Origin: Pseudogulbenkiania ferrooxidans 2002
GTDB lineage: Bacteria > Pseudomonadota > Gammaproteobacteria > Burkholderiales > Chromobacteriaceae
Assembly (NCBI RefSeq): GCF_000174355.1
Contig: NZ_ACIS01000002.1
Coordinates: forward strand, 186,001 to 250,000
Direction: 5' to 3'
Length of the DNA: 64,000 bases
This document shows, piece after piece, positions 39,054 to 47,311 of this stretch (its first letter is position 1; every line of letters starts with the position of its first letter). Below the pieces are notes generated by a model. It ran no database searches, was not told the DNA's origin, and saw nothing but the letters and a program-made list of their open reading frames with translations. Made by a program: the position numbers and the translations under genes.

Positions 39054-39848
39054 TCAGGCAGCGCTGGCGTCGAGTTGTCGCACCCGTTCGAACAGGCAGA
39101 TGGTGGCCGCCATCGCCACATTCAGTGACTCGGCATGGCCCGGCATCGGAATCCGTACGCGACAGTCTGCCAGTTGCAGCAGCCCCGCAGAAACACCCGC
39201 GCCCTCGTTGCCGAACACGAACGCCACGTCGCCGCGCAGATCCTGTGCATACAACGACTGGCTGCCTTCCAGGTGAGTGACCAGCTTGCGCCCGGCAAAC
39301 CCGCCCAGCACCTCCGCCAGGTCCGCCGCCTCGTGCAGGTTGAGCACGAAATGCGCCCCCATGCCGGCGCGCAGCACCTTGGGAGAAAACACGTCGGCAC
39401 AGCCTTTGGAGAGGAACACCTCCATAACCCCGGAGGCCGCCGCCGAACGCAGAATCGTCCCCATATTGCCCGGGTCCTGAATGTCTTCCAGCAACAGGCA
39501 GCTGCCGCTACGGCGTGGCGGGTGCGGCCGCGGGCAGACGGCGATCAGCTCGGGAGCACTCGACAGCGAGGTCAGTTTGCCCAGCAAGGCCTCCGGCACC
39601 ACCAGCGGCGACAGCGTCTGCGGCAGGCGGGCGAGCAGCACCGAGACCTCGGCACGCCCCAGCGCGGCCTCGTTGATGAAGCACTGTGCCGGGACAATGC
39701 CCTGCTCCAGCGCCGCCTCGAGCAGATGGATGCCCTCGAGCACGATCACGTCGTCCTTGCGCCGGTCGCGGGCAAACTGGACCAGCCGTGCCAGGTGTTT
39801 GAGGGTGTCGTTATGAGGCGAGGTAAGGGAACGGTATGGGTGCGGCAT
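39054..39848 (-). CDS. SpoU/TrmH-family RNA 2'-O-methyltransferase
   Basis: A 264-residue SPOUT methyltransferase. The substrate-binding N-terminal part begins LTSPHNDTLKHLARLVQFAR; the knot region holds the family's three motifs: LLEDIQDPGNMGTILRSAAA (motif 1), FVFGNEGAGVS (motif 2) and RIPMPGHAESLNVAMAATIC (motif 3). It should methylate a ribose 2'-OH in rRNA or tRNA using S-adenosylmethionine; the target is not determinable. It is last in a minus-strand run with the HDOD, methyltransferase and motAB genes; it starts nine bases after the HDOD stop. Confidence 0.92.
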   Translation of the reverse strand: MPHPYRSLTSPHNDTLKHLARLVQFARDRRKDDVIVLEGIHLLEAALEQGIVPAQCFINEAALGRAEVSVLLARLPQTLSPLVVPEALLGKLTSLSSAPELIAVCPRPHPPRRSGSCLLLEDIQDPGNMGTILRSAAASGVMEVFLSKGCADVFSPKVLRAGMGAHFVLNLHEAADLAEVLGGFAGRKLVTHLEGSQSLYAQDLRGDVAFVFGNEGAGVSAGLLQLADCRVRIPMPGHAESLNVAMAATICLFERVRQLDASAA

Positions 39849-39857
39849 GGAGAATGG

Positions 39858-41186
39858 TCAGAGGTGACGCGTGAAACGGGTCACGAGATCCTTGAAACGA
39901 AGGTAAGTATCAGGGTCGATGGCTCGCCCACTGTTGCCGTTGTCGACGTAAAACACGCCGCTCAGGGTGTGGCCGGCATAGAGCGTCATCACGGCAAATT
40001 CGCCGTCGCCGATATGCTCGAAGAACGGGTCCTGATATTTCGCCCCTAACTGGGCGCTCACGTGCGCCGGCGCATGAAAGCTTTGCGGCTTGCTGGTGAG
40101 CAAGGCGAAAAAGGAGCCCGGCTCCAGGCCCACCGCCAGTTGCCGCAGCGGTGACGTCTCTGCCAGTCCCACCTGGTAGCGTAGCCGCAGAGCATGCTCG
40201 GACGGCTCGTAGCGCAGGAACAGGATGCGTGCGAAGCGCAGGTCGTTGGCCAGATGGCGGATCGATTCGCGCATCAGTTGCTCGAGCTGCGCGGCATCGC
40301 TCAACACGGCAGTGGCGGTCAGATGCGCCCGTGGCGGGTAGTCACCCGGCAGCATCAGCAGCTCGCGTATCGGGTAGGTATAGGCCGGTGCCCGCGGCTT
40401 TCTTGCCACATTCTCGGCGGCGCTGAGCACGCAGCGATAGGCATCGTCATAGCTGACCCGCATCTGTCGTGCCGCCACTTCGATCCCGGTCGTCCACGGC
40501 GAGCGCCACCAGCCCGATTCGATCGCGTTGGCGGTCGCCACGGCCAGTTTCAGCAGTTGTTTGCGCGACGAGGGCGCACTGCCGCTGCCCAACAGCGCCA
40601 CCAGTCCCGGCGGCAGGCCGGTAGCCTCGACGAAACGTTCCAGCAACTTGGGGTAGTCCACCCCGAAGTACCCCGACACCGCCTGCAACAGCGGCTGGTC
40701 AGGGAGCTGATTGCGATAGAGCAGAAAGAAACAGGCCGGCAGGTTGTACAGCAAGGCGGCGACAAAGCAATCCTCGACCTTGTGCTCCCCGCTCAGCGAC
40801 AACCAGTCCTTGATCAGGTAGGCCGCCACCCGGCTGCGCCCCAGCCAGTCGGCCACGACCTCGATCACCTCGTCGTCGAGCTTGCCTTCCTGCGCTCGCA
40901 GCGCCGTCGCCTGGGACAAGCGTCGCGTTACACGCTCCAGCCCCATCAGCATCATCGCCTGCTCCACGGTCGGCGCGGCTTCGTTTTCACGTAGTACCGA
41001 AGAGGACCCGACCGCCCGCAGCACGTCGAACAACAGCAAGGGGTCGGAGAGGCAAATATTGGACAGGTCTGAAAGATTGATCAGCTCGGCGTGGCGGGCG
41101 CAGGCGAGCTGCACCTCATCCAGCGTACCGGGCAGGATGGGCCAGCGCCGGTCGGCGATAGACTGTAGCCAGTTAGCGAGTTCCAT
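39858..41186 (-). CDS. HDOD-domain signalling protein
   Basis: A 442-residue protein. The N-terminal half is an HDOD domain (ILPGTLDEVQLACARHAELI; later VEQAMMLMGLERVTRRLSQA and DCFVAALLYNLPACFFLLYR), which has an HD-like fold without the full HD catalytic pair. The C-terminal 170 residues look like a GAF-type sensor fold (ARILFLRYEPSEHALRLRYQ, VMTLYAGHTLSGVFYVDNGN). HDOD proteins commonly tie chemotaxis or motility to c-di-GMP. It overlaps the upstream methyltransferase gene by 14 bases and ends a run that starts with motA, supporting a motility role. Confidence 0.85.
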   Translation of the reverse strand: MELANWLQSIADRRWPILPGTLDEVQLACARHAELINLSDLSNICLSDPLLLFDVLRAVGSSSVLRENEAAPTVEQAMMLMGLERVTRRLSQATALRAQEGKLDDEVIEVVADWLGRSRVAAYLIKDWLSLSGEHKVEDCFVAALLYNLPACFFLLYRNQLPDQPLLQAVSGYFGVDYPKLLERFVEATGLPPGLVALLGSGSAPSSRKQLLKLAVATANAIESGWWRSPWTTGIEVAARQMRVSYDDAYRCVLSAAENVARKPRAPAYTYPIRELLMLPGDYPPRAHLTATAVLSDAAQLEQLMRESIRHLANDLRFARILFLRYEPSEHALRLRYQVGLAETSPLRQLAVGLEPGSFFALLTSKPQSFHAPAHVSAQLGAKYQDPFFEHIGDGEFAVMTLYAGHTLSGVFYVDNGNSGRAIDPDTYLRFKDLVTRFTRHL

Positions 41187-41931
41187 GTGGGTGGCGCCAG
41201 ATCAAGAGTTGTTTTTGCAGCGGGCCGCCCAGGGCGAGGGAGCGTTCTGGCTCCACGCCGGGCACGGTAAAGGTATTGCTCAGCAGCAGAGAACCCGGCT
41301 GTCCTTCCGTCACGAATTTACGCCACAGCCTGGGCATCGGTTGCGGCGAGAGAAAGGCATAGACGGCATCGTATTCGGACAGGGGCTCGAGCCAGAGGCT
41401 GCGACAGGCAATACGCACATTAGCAGGACGCCCCGCCAGACACCAGCGCAGCCACGCCAGTGCCCAGGCCGCCCAGGCGGTTTCCAGCGCCGCGATCTGT
41501 AGATCGGGACGGCGCTCCGCCAGTTGCAAGGCCAGCTTGGCATCGCCGCAGCCGGCTTCGAGCAAACGGGCCTGCTCCGGCAAGGCTTCGGCCAACCGCT
41601 CCACCACCCGCGGCGAGGAGCGGTAGAACGGCACACGCTCCAGCCAGGCATTTCGCCCGATGGCGAAGGTCAACAGCAAGGCCAGCAGATAGGCCCACGC
41701 CGGCAGTGCCAGCTGGTAACAGTACACGACGGCGGGGGCAAACAGGCCATGTGCCAGCCAACTGCCACGACGCAAGCGCAGCAAGGCCGCCAGTGCCGCC
41801 GCCAGGAGCCCTTGCAACACCGACCAGGCCAGCGGCTGCAGTGCCGGAGCGATCAGGAACCAGGCGCCGAGCGCGGCGGCCAGTTGCAACAAGCCATGCC
41901 GCAACAAAGCGACGAATACGGCTCGACTCAA
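41173..41931 (-). CDS. Membrane-associated class I methyltransferase-like protein
   Basis: A 252-residue protein with three or four N-terminal hydrophobic segments (for example AYLLALLLTFAIGRNAWL) followed by a Rossmann methyltransferase fold: LLEAGCGDAKLALQLAERRP matches the SAM-binding motif (E/DxGxGxG variant, GCGD). The C-terminal LLLSNTFTVPGVEP fits a late strand. The substrate is unknown. It overlaps motB by four bases and the HDOD gene by 14, so it is embedded in the motility run. Contains a motif copy at 41586-41596 in the cgg TTG GCC GAA context. Confidence 0.78.
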   Translation of the reverse strand: MSRAVFVALLRHGLLQLAAALGAWFLIAPALQPLAWSVLQGLLAAALAALLRLRRGSWLAHGLFAPAVVYCYQLALPAWAYLLALLLTFAIGRNAWLERVPFYRSSPRVVERLAEALPEQARLLEAGCGDAKLALQLAERRPDLQIAALETAWAAWALAWLRWCLAGRPANVRIACRSLWLEPLSEYDAVYAFLSPQPMPRLWRKFVTEGQPGSLLLSNTFTVPGVEPERSLALGGPLQKQLLIWRHPHGTR

Positions 41932-42836
41932 TGGCCTGCCCCAGCCGCGGCGGGCAGTGCGGGCAGTGCGGGCGGAGCCGCGGGTGCCGGAGCCGCTTCG
42001 GCGTCCGGCTTCAAGCCGTTGCCAAGGATCGAGGCTTCCGCCTCCTTGTTGAGCACCACGATGGCGATGCGGCGGTTCTCAGGGCTGAACACGTTGCTGC
42101 GGATGAGCGGGTTGGCCGCGGCAAGGCCAACCACGCGCAGGATTTTGTCGTGCATCAGGCCGCCAGCCAGCAGTTCGCGGCGCGCGGCATTGGCGCGGTC
42201 GGCCGACAGCTCCCAGTTGCTGTAACCGTGCTGGGCACCGCCAAACGGTTTGGCGTCGGTATGCCCGGAGATGCTGAGCCGGTTGGCGACGCCGTTGAGC
42301 TCCTTGCCCAGTTCCTGCAGGATGGTTCGGGTATGCGGCAGCAGGTTGGCGCTGCCGGAGTCGAACATCGGACGGTTCTGCTCGTCGACGATTTGGATGC
42401 GCAGCCCTTCCGGGGTCATTTCCAGTTGCAGCTGATTCTTGTAGGCCTTGAGCACCGCGCTCTGCTCGATGTTGCTCTCGATCTTCTTCTGCAGTTTCGC
42501 CAGCCGGGTCTTTTCCTGCTGGATTTCTTCCTCTCTCGCCCGCTTGACCTGTCCGGCCTGGCGCGTGAGATCGGTACCCCCGCCCTTGATCATCGAGGTA
42601 GCGTCGCCTGAGCCCTGCCCTCCTGCCAGCGCCACCTTGAGCGGGGTGCGGAAGTATTCGGCGATGCCCTGCAGCGTGCCCTGCGACACCGAGCCCAACA
42701 GCCACATCAACAGGAAGAACGCCATCATGGCGGTCACGAAGTCGGCATAGGCGATCTTCCATGCCCCCCCGTGGTGGCCATGGCCACCCTTCTTGATGCG
42801 TTTGACGATGATGGGGCGTTGCGATTCGTCAGCCAT
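41928..42836 (-). CDS. motB: Flagellar stator protein MotB
   Basis: A 302-residue MotB. The single membrane helix holds the proton-binding aspartate (IAYADFVTAMMAFFLLMWLL), a plug follows, and the C-terminal OmpA-like peptidoglycan-binding domain includes LSISGHTDAKPFGG and NWELSADRANAARREL. The KIAYADFVTAM motif is the proton-driven type. Paired with motA 20 bases upstream; the stop overlaps the next gene start. The C-terminus is alanine/proline rich. Confidence 0.97.
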   Translation of the reverse strand: MADESQRPIIVKRIKKGGHGHHGGAWKIAYADFVTAMMAFFLLMWLLGSVSQGTLQGIAEYFRTPLKVALAGGQGSGDATSMIKGGGTDLTRQAGQVKRAREEEIQQEKTRLAKLQKKIESNIEQSAVLKAYKNQLQLEMTPEGLRIQIVDEQNRPMFDSGSANLLPHTRTILQELGKELNGVANRLSISGHTDAKPFGGAQHGYSNWELSADRANAARRELLAGGLMHDKILRVVGLAAANPLIRSNVFSPENRRIAIVVLNKEAEASILGNGLKPDAEAAPAPAAPPALPALPAAAGAGH

Positions 42837-42856
42837 GCGTGGTCACTCCGGGTGGC

Positions 42857-43717
42857 TTACTTGTTCTTGGCTTGCTTGACGTGGTCTTCGAGTTCCTTGA
42901 ACGACGGACGGTCGTGCGAGGCCAGGACCTTGCGGCCGAATTCCACCGACACCTGCGGCGCGTAGCCGTTGAGGCTGGCGAGCAGGGTCACCTTGATGGT
43001 CTGGAAGACGCGGGTGCCGTCGGCCAGCTTGTGCTCCAGGATGGTGGCCAGCGGGCCGACGAAGCCATAGGCCAGCAGGATACCGAGGAAGGTACCGACC
43101 AGAGCGTGGGCGATCAGCATGCCCAGCTCGGAGGGCGGGATGCCGACCGATTCCATGGTGTGCACCACCCCCATCACCGCGGCCACGATACCGAATGCCG
43201 GCATGCCGTCGGCCAGACCTTTCATGGCATTGACCGGAACCTCCCCCTCGTGGTGGTGGGTTTCGATTTCTACGTCCATCAGGTTTTCGATCTCGAAGGC
43301 GTTGAGGTTGCCGCCCACCATCAATCGCAGGTAATCGCAGATGAATTCGACCACGTGGTGATCGTGCAGAACAGCCGGGTACTTGGAAAACACCGGGCTG
43401 GATTCCGGATTGTCGACATCGGCTTCGACCGACATCAGCCCTTCCTTGCGCACCTTGGCGAGGATTTCAAAGAGCAGCGCGAACAGCTCCATGTAGAAGG
43501 CCTTGGTGTAAGACGAGCCCTTGAACAGGGTCGGCAAGGCAGCCAGCGTAGCCTTGAGTGGGGTGCCGCCGTTGGCCACCACGAAGGCGCCGATGGCCGC
43601 GCCACCAATCATCAGGACTTCCAGCGGCTGCAGCAAGGCGGCCAGATGCCCCCCGGCCATGACAAAGCCCCCGAGCACCGAGAGAAGGATTACGACATAC
43701 CCGATTCCGACAAACAT
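42857..43717 (-). CDS. motA: Flagellar stator protein MotA
   Basis: A 286-residue MotA, the usual length. Four membrane helices are visible: IGYVVILLSVLGGFVMAGGH, LEVLMIGGAAIGAFVVANGG, GIVAAVMGVVHTMES and LIAHALVGTFLGILLAYGFV. The cytoplasmic loop contains the conserved charged residues that touch FliG (around ELFALLFEILAKVRKEG). With MotB it forms the proton-driven stator. It is the first gene of a minus-strand run; I could not find a sigma-28 promoter upstream. Confidence 0.97.
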   Translation of the reverse strand: MFVGIGYVVILLSVLGGFVMAGGHLAALLQPLEVLMIGGAAIGAFVVANGGTPLKATLAALPTLFKGSSYTKAFYMELFALLFEILAKVRKEGLMSVEADVDNPESSPVFSKYPAVLHDHHVVEFICDYLRLMVGGNLNAFEIENLMDVEIETHHHEGEVPVNAMKGLADGMPAFGIVAAVMGVVHTMESVGIPPSELGMLIAHALVGTFLGILLAYGFVGPLATILEHKLADGTRVFQTIKVTLLASLNGYAPQVSVEFGRKVLASHDRPSFKELEDHVKQAKNK

Positions 43718-44255
43718 GCGTCACGTCCTGTGATGATGAAGATGAAACCCGGCTTTCTTGGGCACGGCTTTGCTTCATTGTTTACGTCTGGCGGGTGTCG
43801 TATCAGCACCCATGATAAGAAACTGGACACCCTTCCGGTCGGCAATTATCCGGGCATTGGACTCGCCGAGGCAAGACAAAGGCGTGAAGAAATTCGGGCA
43901 GATATCGCCAACGGGAATGCTGCGCAGCGCGCACCCCGGCGCCGCGACGCACGACCTTACCTGGCGGTCGCCCCGCGGTGGCGTGCCAGATCGCGCACCG
44001 GGGTCGCGCCGTCCGCACGGGGCAGACATCACACCAACAGGAGTGTCATTCCCCGACCTCGTTGATGCAAAGGCGACGAGGCGGGGCCCGCATTCAACAC
44101 GGCCACCACCACCCGAAACGGGTTCGTCAGCCCCACCCGCCTAAGGCCCCGATCAGACAGGTTGACGATTGCTTTGTATTTTCAACCGAAATACTTGATA
44201 CAGCGATGACATTATTGTAAAAGTCGGTAATAAATGACGCATTGGAGAATGCCAA
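43718..44255. other. 538-base region without an intact gene, upstream of motA and before the EAL-HDOD gene
   Basis: It contains the integrase-like remnant at 43796-43921; the rest gives no supported gene. Base composition is mixed, with an AT-rich segment at 44160-44250 just before the EAL-HDOD start that probably holds its promoter. An integration event may have occurred here, leaving only a scar. Confidence 0.5.
43796..43921 (+). pseudogene. Fragment of a P4-type tyrosine integrase (DUF4102 arm-binding domain)
   Basis: In one frame this segment reads LPVGNYPGIGLAEARQRREE followed by IRADIANGN, which matches the 'LG.YP..SLA.AR..R.......G' block of the N-terminal domain of P4-like integrases. 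Only about 42 codons are recognisable; the stop and frameshifted flanks show that no intact integrase remains. No tRNA or att repeat is visible beside it. Confidence 0.6.
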
Positions 44256-45677
44256 ATGCTGAAGCAACTGTTTGGCGGCCTGCTTGGCAAGGATAAGCAA
44301 TCAGCCCCTGGCATCGAACCAGGGCCGGCAAGCACATCACCCACTGCGCCTCCCGCCCGTATTCTGGATGGGGCCCACGCCCCGGCCCCGCTCCATCACG
44401 TGCAAACGCTGGGTTTCGTCTCGCACCATCCGGTGCAGGACAAGGACCAGCGCGTTGTCGCCTATGAATTCATCGTCAAGGGCAGCCAGGACAGCACCAA
44501 AACCGCAGCTCACAAGCGCGCCTTCGACCGGCTGCTGCTCACCACCCTCCGCAACATGAACGTGTTCCGGCTGCTGGCCTACCGGCGCGCGTTCATTCAT
44601 TTGTCGCTGGCCTCGCTGGACGACCTGCCGTCACCGGACCTGCCCGCAGACAGCTGCATTTTCATTCTGGGCATGCGGCAAGGCGATGCCTTGGACGAGG
44701 CGCTGATGTCCAGACTGGACGCCCTGCGCCAGGCTGGCCTGCGTTTTGCCGTGGAACCGGCCGGTGTCGGCAGCCAGCCCGCGGCCTTGGCCCTTTACCA
44801 GCGCATGGACTACCTGGTGCTGGACTTTGCCGCGCCCAACGCGCGCATGCTTTTCCCCCTGCTGGAAAAGTTGCCGCAGCGGTTTCCTCACGTTCGATGG
44901 CTGGGGCGCAACATCAACTCTGCCGAAGAGCTGGACCTTTGCCTCCATTCTCCCGGCAGCCAGCACTTCGTGCTTTTCCATGGTTCCTACTTGAACGTGG
45001 CCCAGCCCAGAAACACCAGCAAAAACGAAGGTGCCAACCAAGGGCGCGTGCTGGAAGTCATGCGTTTGCTGCGCGCCAACGCGCCGATCGAGGAGATCGA
45101 AGCACAGTTCAAGCTGGATTCGTTGTTGCTGTTCAAATTGATGCGCTACATCAATTCCCCGGTAAACGGCCTGAACCGCAAGGTGCAGACCATCGAGGAA
45201 GGCATCATGCTGCTGGGCCGGGGCAACTTGTTCAAGTGGCTGTCACTGATGCTGTTCACGGCGGAAAGCGACAGCGGCGCGGCACTGACGCTGATGGAAA
45301 AGTCGCTGATCCGCGCCCGCTTCATGGAAGAGCTGGGGTTGGCACACGGCAACAAGCTGGAGGCCGAGCACTTGTTCCTGACGGGCATGTTCTCGCTGCT
45401 CGGCACCTTGTTGAACACCACGCTGGCCGAGGCGCTGGCGCCGCTCGATCTGCCGATGATGATTGCGGATGCCCTGCTGAGAGGGAAAGGCCTGTTTGCC
45501 GAACCCTTGCAGCTGGTGCTGGCCTGCGAACAGGATGACAACGAGGCCATCGCCCGCCTCGGCGAATCGCAGCGCGTCAGCCTGGAGCAAGTCACCGGCA
45601 TCTACCTGGATGCCGTGGTCTGGGCGCAGGAGGTGCTCAAGGAAAGCGACGCACAGAACAACGTGGAGGGGGTTTAG
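44256..45677 (+). CDS. EAL-HDOD signalling protein with degenerate EAL (YuxH-like)
   Basis: A 473-residue protein. After an N-terminal linker, residues about 45-255 match the EAL fold of YuxH/CdgJ proteins (FVSHHPVQDKDQRVVAYEFI), but the catalytic EAL is replaced (YEFIVKG), so phosphodiesterase activity is unlikely. An HDOD domain follows (LEVMRLLRANAPIEEIEAQF; YINSPVNGLNRKVQTIEEGI; LFLTGMFSLLGTLLNTTLAE). Such proteins act in motility and chemotaxis control. It is divergent from motAB across a 538-base region, which supports that role. Two hairpins follow the stop. Confidence 0.88.
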   Translation: MLKQLFGGLLGKDKQSAPGIEPGPASTSPTAPPARILDGAHAPAPLHHVQTLGFVSHHPVQDKDQRVVAYEFIVKGSQDSTKTAAHKRAFDRLLLTTLRNMNVFRLLAYRRAFIHLSLASLDDLPSPDLPADSCIFILGMRQGDALDEALMSRLDALRQAGLRFAVEPAGVGSQPAALALYQRMDYLVLDFAAPNARMLFPLLEKLPQRFPHVRWLGRNINSAEELDLCLHSPGSQHFVLFHGSYLNVAQPRNTSKNEGANQGRVLEVMRLLRANAPIEEIEAQFKLDSLLLFKLMRYINSPVNGLNRKVQTIEEGIMLLGRGNLFKWLSLMLFTAESDSGAALTLMEKSLIRARFMEELGLAHGNKLEAEHLFLTGMFSLLGTLLNTTLAEALAPLDLPMMIADALLRGKGLFAEPLQLVLACEQDDNEAIARLGESQRVSLEQVTGIYLDAVVWAQEVLKESDAQNNVEGV

Positions 45678-45682
45678 CCGCG

Positions 45683-45704
45683 ACATCGGAGGTGCCTCCG
45701 ATGT
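45683..45704. terminator. First of two hairpins after the EAL-HDOD gene
   Basis: ACATCGGAGG pairs with CCTCCGATGT over a two-base loop. No T-run follows; it may stabilise the mRNA end. Confidence 0.5.
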
Positions 45705-45712
45705 GTCAGTCA

Positions 45713-45749
45713 AAAAAAGGGAAAGCACCCGATGTGCTTTCCCTTTTTT
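45713..45749. terminator. Strong bidirectional terminator, 16-base perfect stem
   Basis: AAAAAAGGGAAAGCAC pairs with GTGCTTTCCCTTTTTT over a five-base loop. A-run and T-run on either side allow termination of the plus-strand EAL-HDOD gene and, from the other side, the minus-strand aminotransferase. Confidence 0.92.
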
Positions 45750-45850
45750 CGTAGCCGCCTAACCTTCCCTGCCGGTGACGTTAAGCTCGCCACCCCTTCA
45801 CGTGCAACAACATCCCGTGGCGGCACGCCTTCCTCATCCCAACACCTTGG

Positions 45851-47230
45851 TCAGACCAGTCCGCGCTGGTGCAGCACCGCCTCGCACTCGGTGACACACT
45901 GCACCGCCGTGTCGATCAGCTGATCGATCTCGGCCTTGCTGATCACCAGCGGCGGCGCCGCCACCATGTGGTCGCCGCAGGCGCGCATGATCAGGTTGTG
46001 GCGGAAGAAGATGTCGCGGCAGATCGTGCCCACCTCGCCCCAGTTGGGAAACAGCTCGTGGGTGGCCTTGTCCTTCACCAGCGTGAAGGCCTGGATCAGG
46101 CCGACGCCACGCACGTCGTCGACGTGGGCGAAGCCGCCGAACGCCTCGCGCCAGCGCTGCTGCATATAGGGACCGGTGTCGTGTTTGACGCGGTCGATGA
46201 TGCCCTCGTCGCGCAACGCCTTGACGTTGGCGTGCGCCACAGCCGCCGCGACCGGATGACCCGAATAGGTGAAACCATGGTTGAAATCGCCGCCTTCGGC
46301 CAACCCTTGCGCCACCTTGTCGCCGACGAATACCGCGCCGATCGGCAGGTAGCCGGACGACAAGCCCTTGGCGGCGGTAAACAGGTCCGGGTGAAAGCCA
46401 AACAACTGGTGGCCGAACCATTCGCCGGTGCGGCCGAAACCGCAGATCACCTCGTCGGCCACCAGCAGCACGTCGTACCGGCGGCAAATGCGCTCGACTT
46501 CCGGCCAATAGGTCGACGGCGGAATGATCACCCCGCCGGCGCCCTGGATCGGCTCGCCGACGAAGGCCGCCACCTTGTCCGGGCCCACTTCCAGAATTTT
46601 CTCTTCCACCCAGCGCGCCGCCACCACACCGAATTCCTCCGGCGACATGCCCTGGCCGTACCGGTACCACCACGGCTGCTCCACATGCACGATGCCTGGG
46701 ATCGGCAGATCGCCCTGCTCGTGCATATAGCTCATGCCGCCCAAGCTGGCTCCGCCGATAGTCGAGCCGTGGTAGCCGTTCCAGCGCCCGATCAGGGTCT
46801 TCTTCCCGGGCTTGCCCTTGACGTCCCAGTAACGGCGCACCATGCGGATCATGGTGTCGACCGACTCGGAGCCGGAGTTGGTGTAGAAGATGTGGCTGAA
46901 TCCTTCAGGCGCAACCTGTGACAGCAAGTGCGACAGCTCCACCACGGCCGGGTGAGTGGTCTTAAAAAAGGTGTTGTAGTAGGCCAGCTCGTCCATCTGG
47001 CGCCTGGCCACCTCGGACAAATCCTTGCGCCCATAGCCGATGTTGACGCACCACAGGCCGGCCATGCCGTCGAGGATCTTGTTGCCGTCCGAATCCCACA
47101 GAAACACGCCGTCGGCTTTGGTGATCACGCGGGCGCCCTGCTGGTTCAGCGACTCGGTGTCGGTGAACGGGTGCAGGTGATGCGCTGCGTCCAGCGCGCG
47201 CCATTGCTCGGTGGTACGTTCGCTCTGCAT
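45851..47230 (-). CDS. Class III aminotransferase, putrescine/polyamine-pyruvate type (SpuC-like)
   Basis: A 459-residue PLP enzyme. The PLP pocket includes SGSESVDTMIRMVRRYW and the lysine in LFTAAKGLSSGYLPIGAVFV; LLVADEVICGFGRTGEWFGH is the class III signature. It resembles putrescine- or beta-alanine-pyruvate aminotransferases, which use pyruvate and make alanine. A strong Shine-Dalgarno (GGGAGGAATCC) supports ATG 47230. Glutamine synthetase-like, PuuD-like, alanine dehydrogenase, PuuR-like and aldehyde dehydrogenase genes are nearby, giving a putrescine context. The gene carries a reverse copy of the GTTGGCCGAAG motif at 46294-46304. Confidence 0.92.
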   Translation of the reverse strand: MQSERTTEQWRALDAAHHLHPFTDTESLNQQGARVITKADGVFLWDSDGNKILDGMAGLWCVNIGYGRKDLSEVARRQMDELAYYNTFFKTTHPAVVELSHLLSQVAPEGFSHIFYTNSGSESVDTMIRMVRRYWDVKGKPGKKTLIGRWNGYHGSTIGGASLGGMSYMHEQGDLPIPGIVHVEQPWWYRYGQGMSPEEFGVVAARWVEEKILEVGPDKVAAFVGEPIQGAGGVIIPPSTYWPEVERICRRYDVLLVADEVICGFGRTGEWFGHQLFGFHPDLFTAAKGLSSGYLPIGAVFVGDKVAQGLAEGGDFNHGFTYSGHPVAAAVAHANVKALRDEGIIDRVKHDTGPYMQQRWREAFGGFAHVDDVRGVGLIQAFTLVKDKATHELFPNWGEVGTICRDIFFRHNLIMRACGDHMVAAPPLVISKAEIDQLIDTAVQCVTECEAVLHQRGLV

Positions 47231-47277
47231 AGGATTCCTCCCAATGCGGTGGCGCCGGCCGTTCACGCCGGCCCAAC

Positions 47278-47299
47278 GTTGGCCGAAGACTTGGCCAAC
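47278..47299 (+). repeat. GTTGGCCGAAG motif inside an inverted repeat, between aminotransferase and GS genes
   Basis: The 11-mer (47278-47288) is followed at once by a partial reverse copy, so GTTGGCC and GGCCAAC form a seven-base stem with an eight-base loop. It lies in an 81-base gap between two minus-strand genes. The arrangement is like uptake sequences at terminators in Neisseria, though this motif differs from the Neisseria one. Confidence 0.75.
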
Positions 47300-47311
47300 T
47301 CGTTGTGCTCG

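Noticed and set aside
42839-44065. 408-codon plus-strand frame over motA
   Set aside because: Most of it is antisense to motA; only its tail (43796-43921) resembles an integrase and is reported as a remnant.
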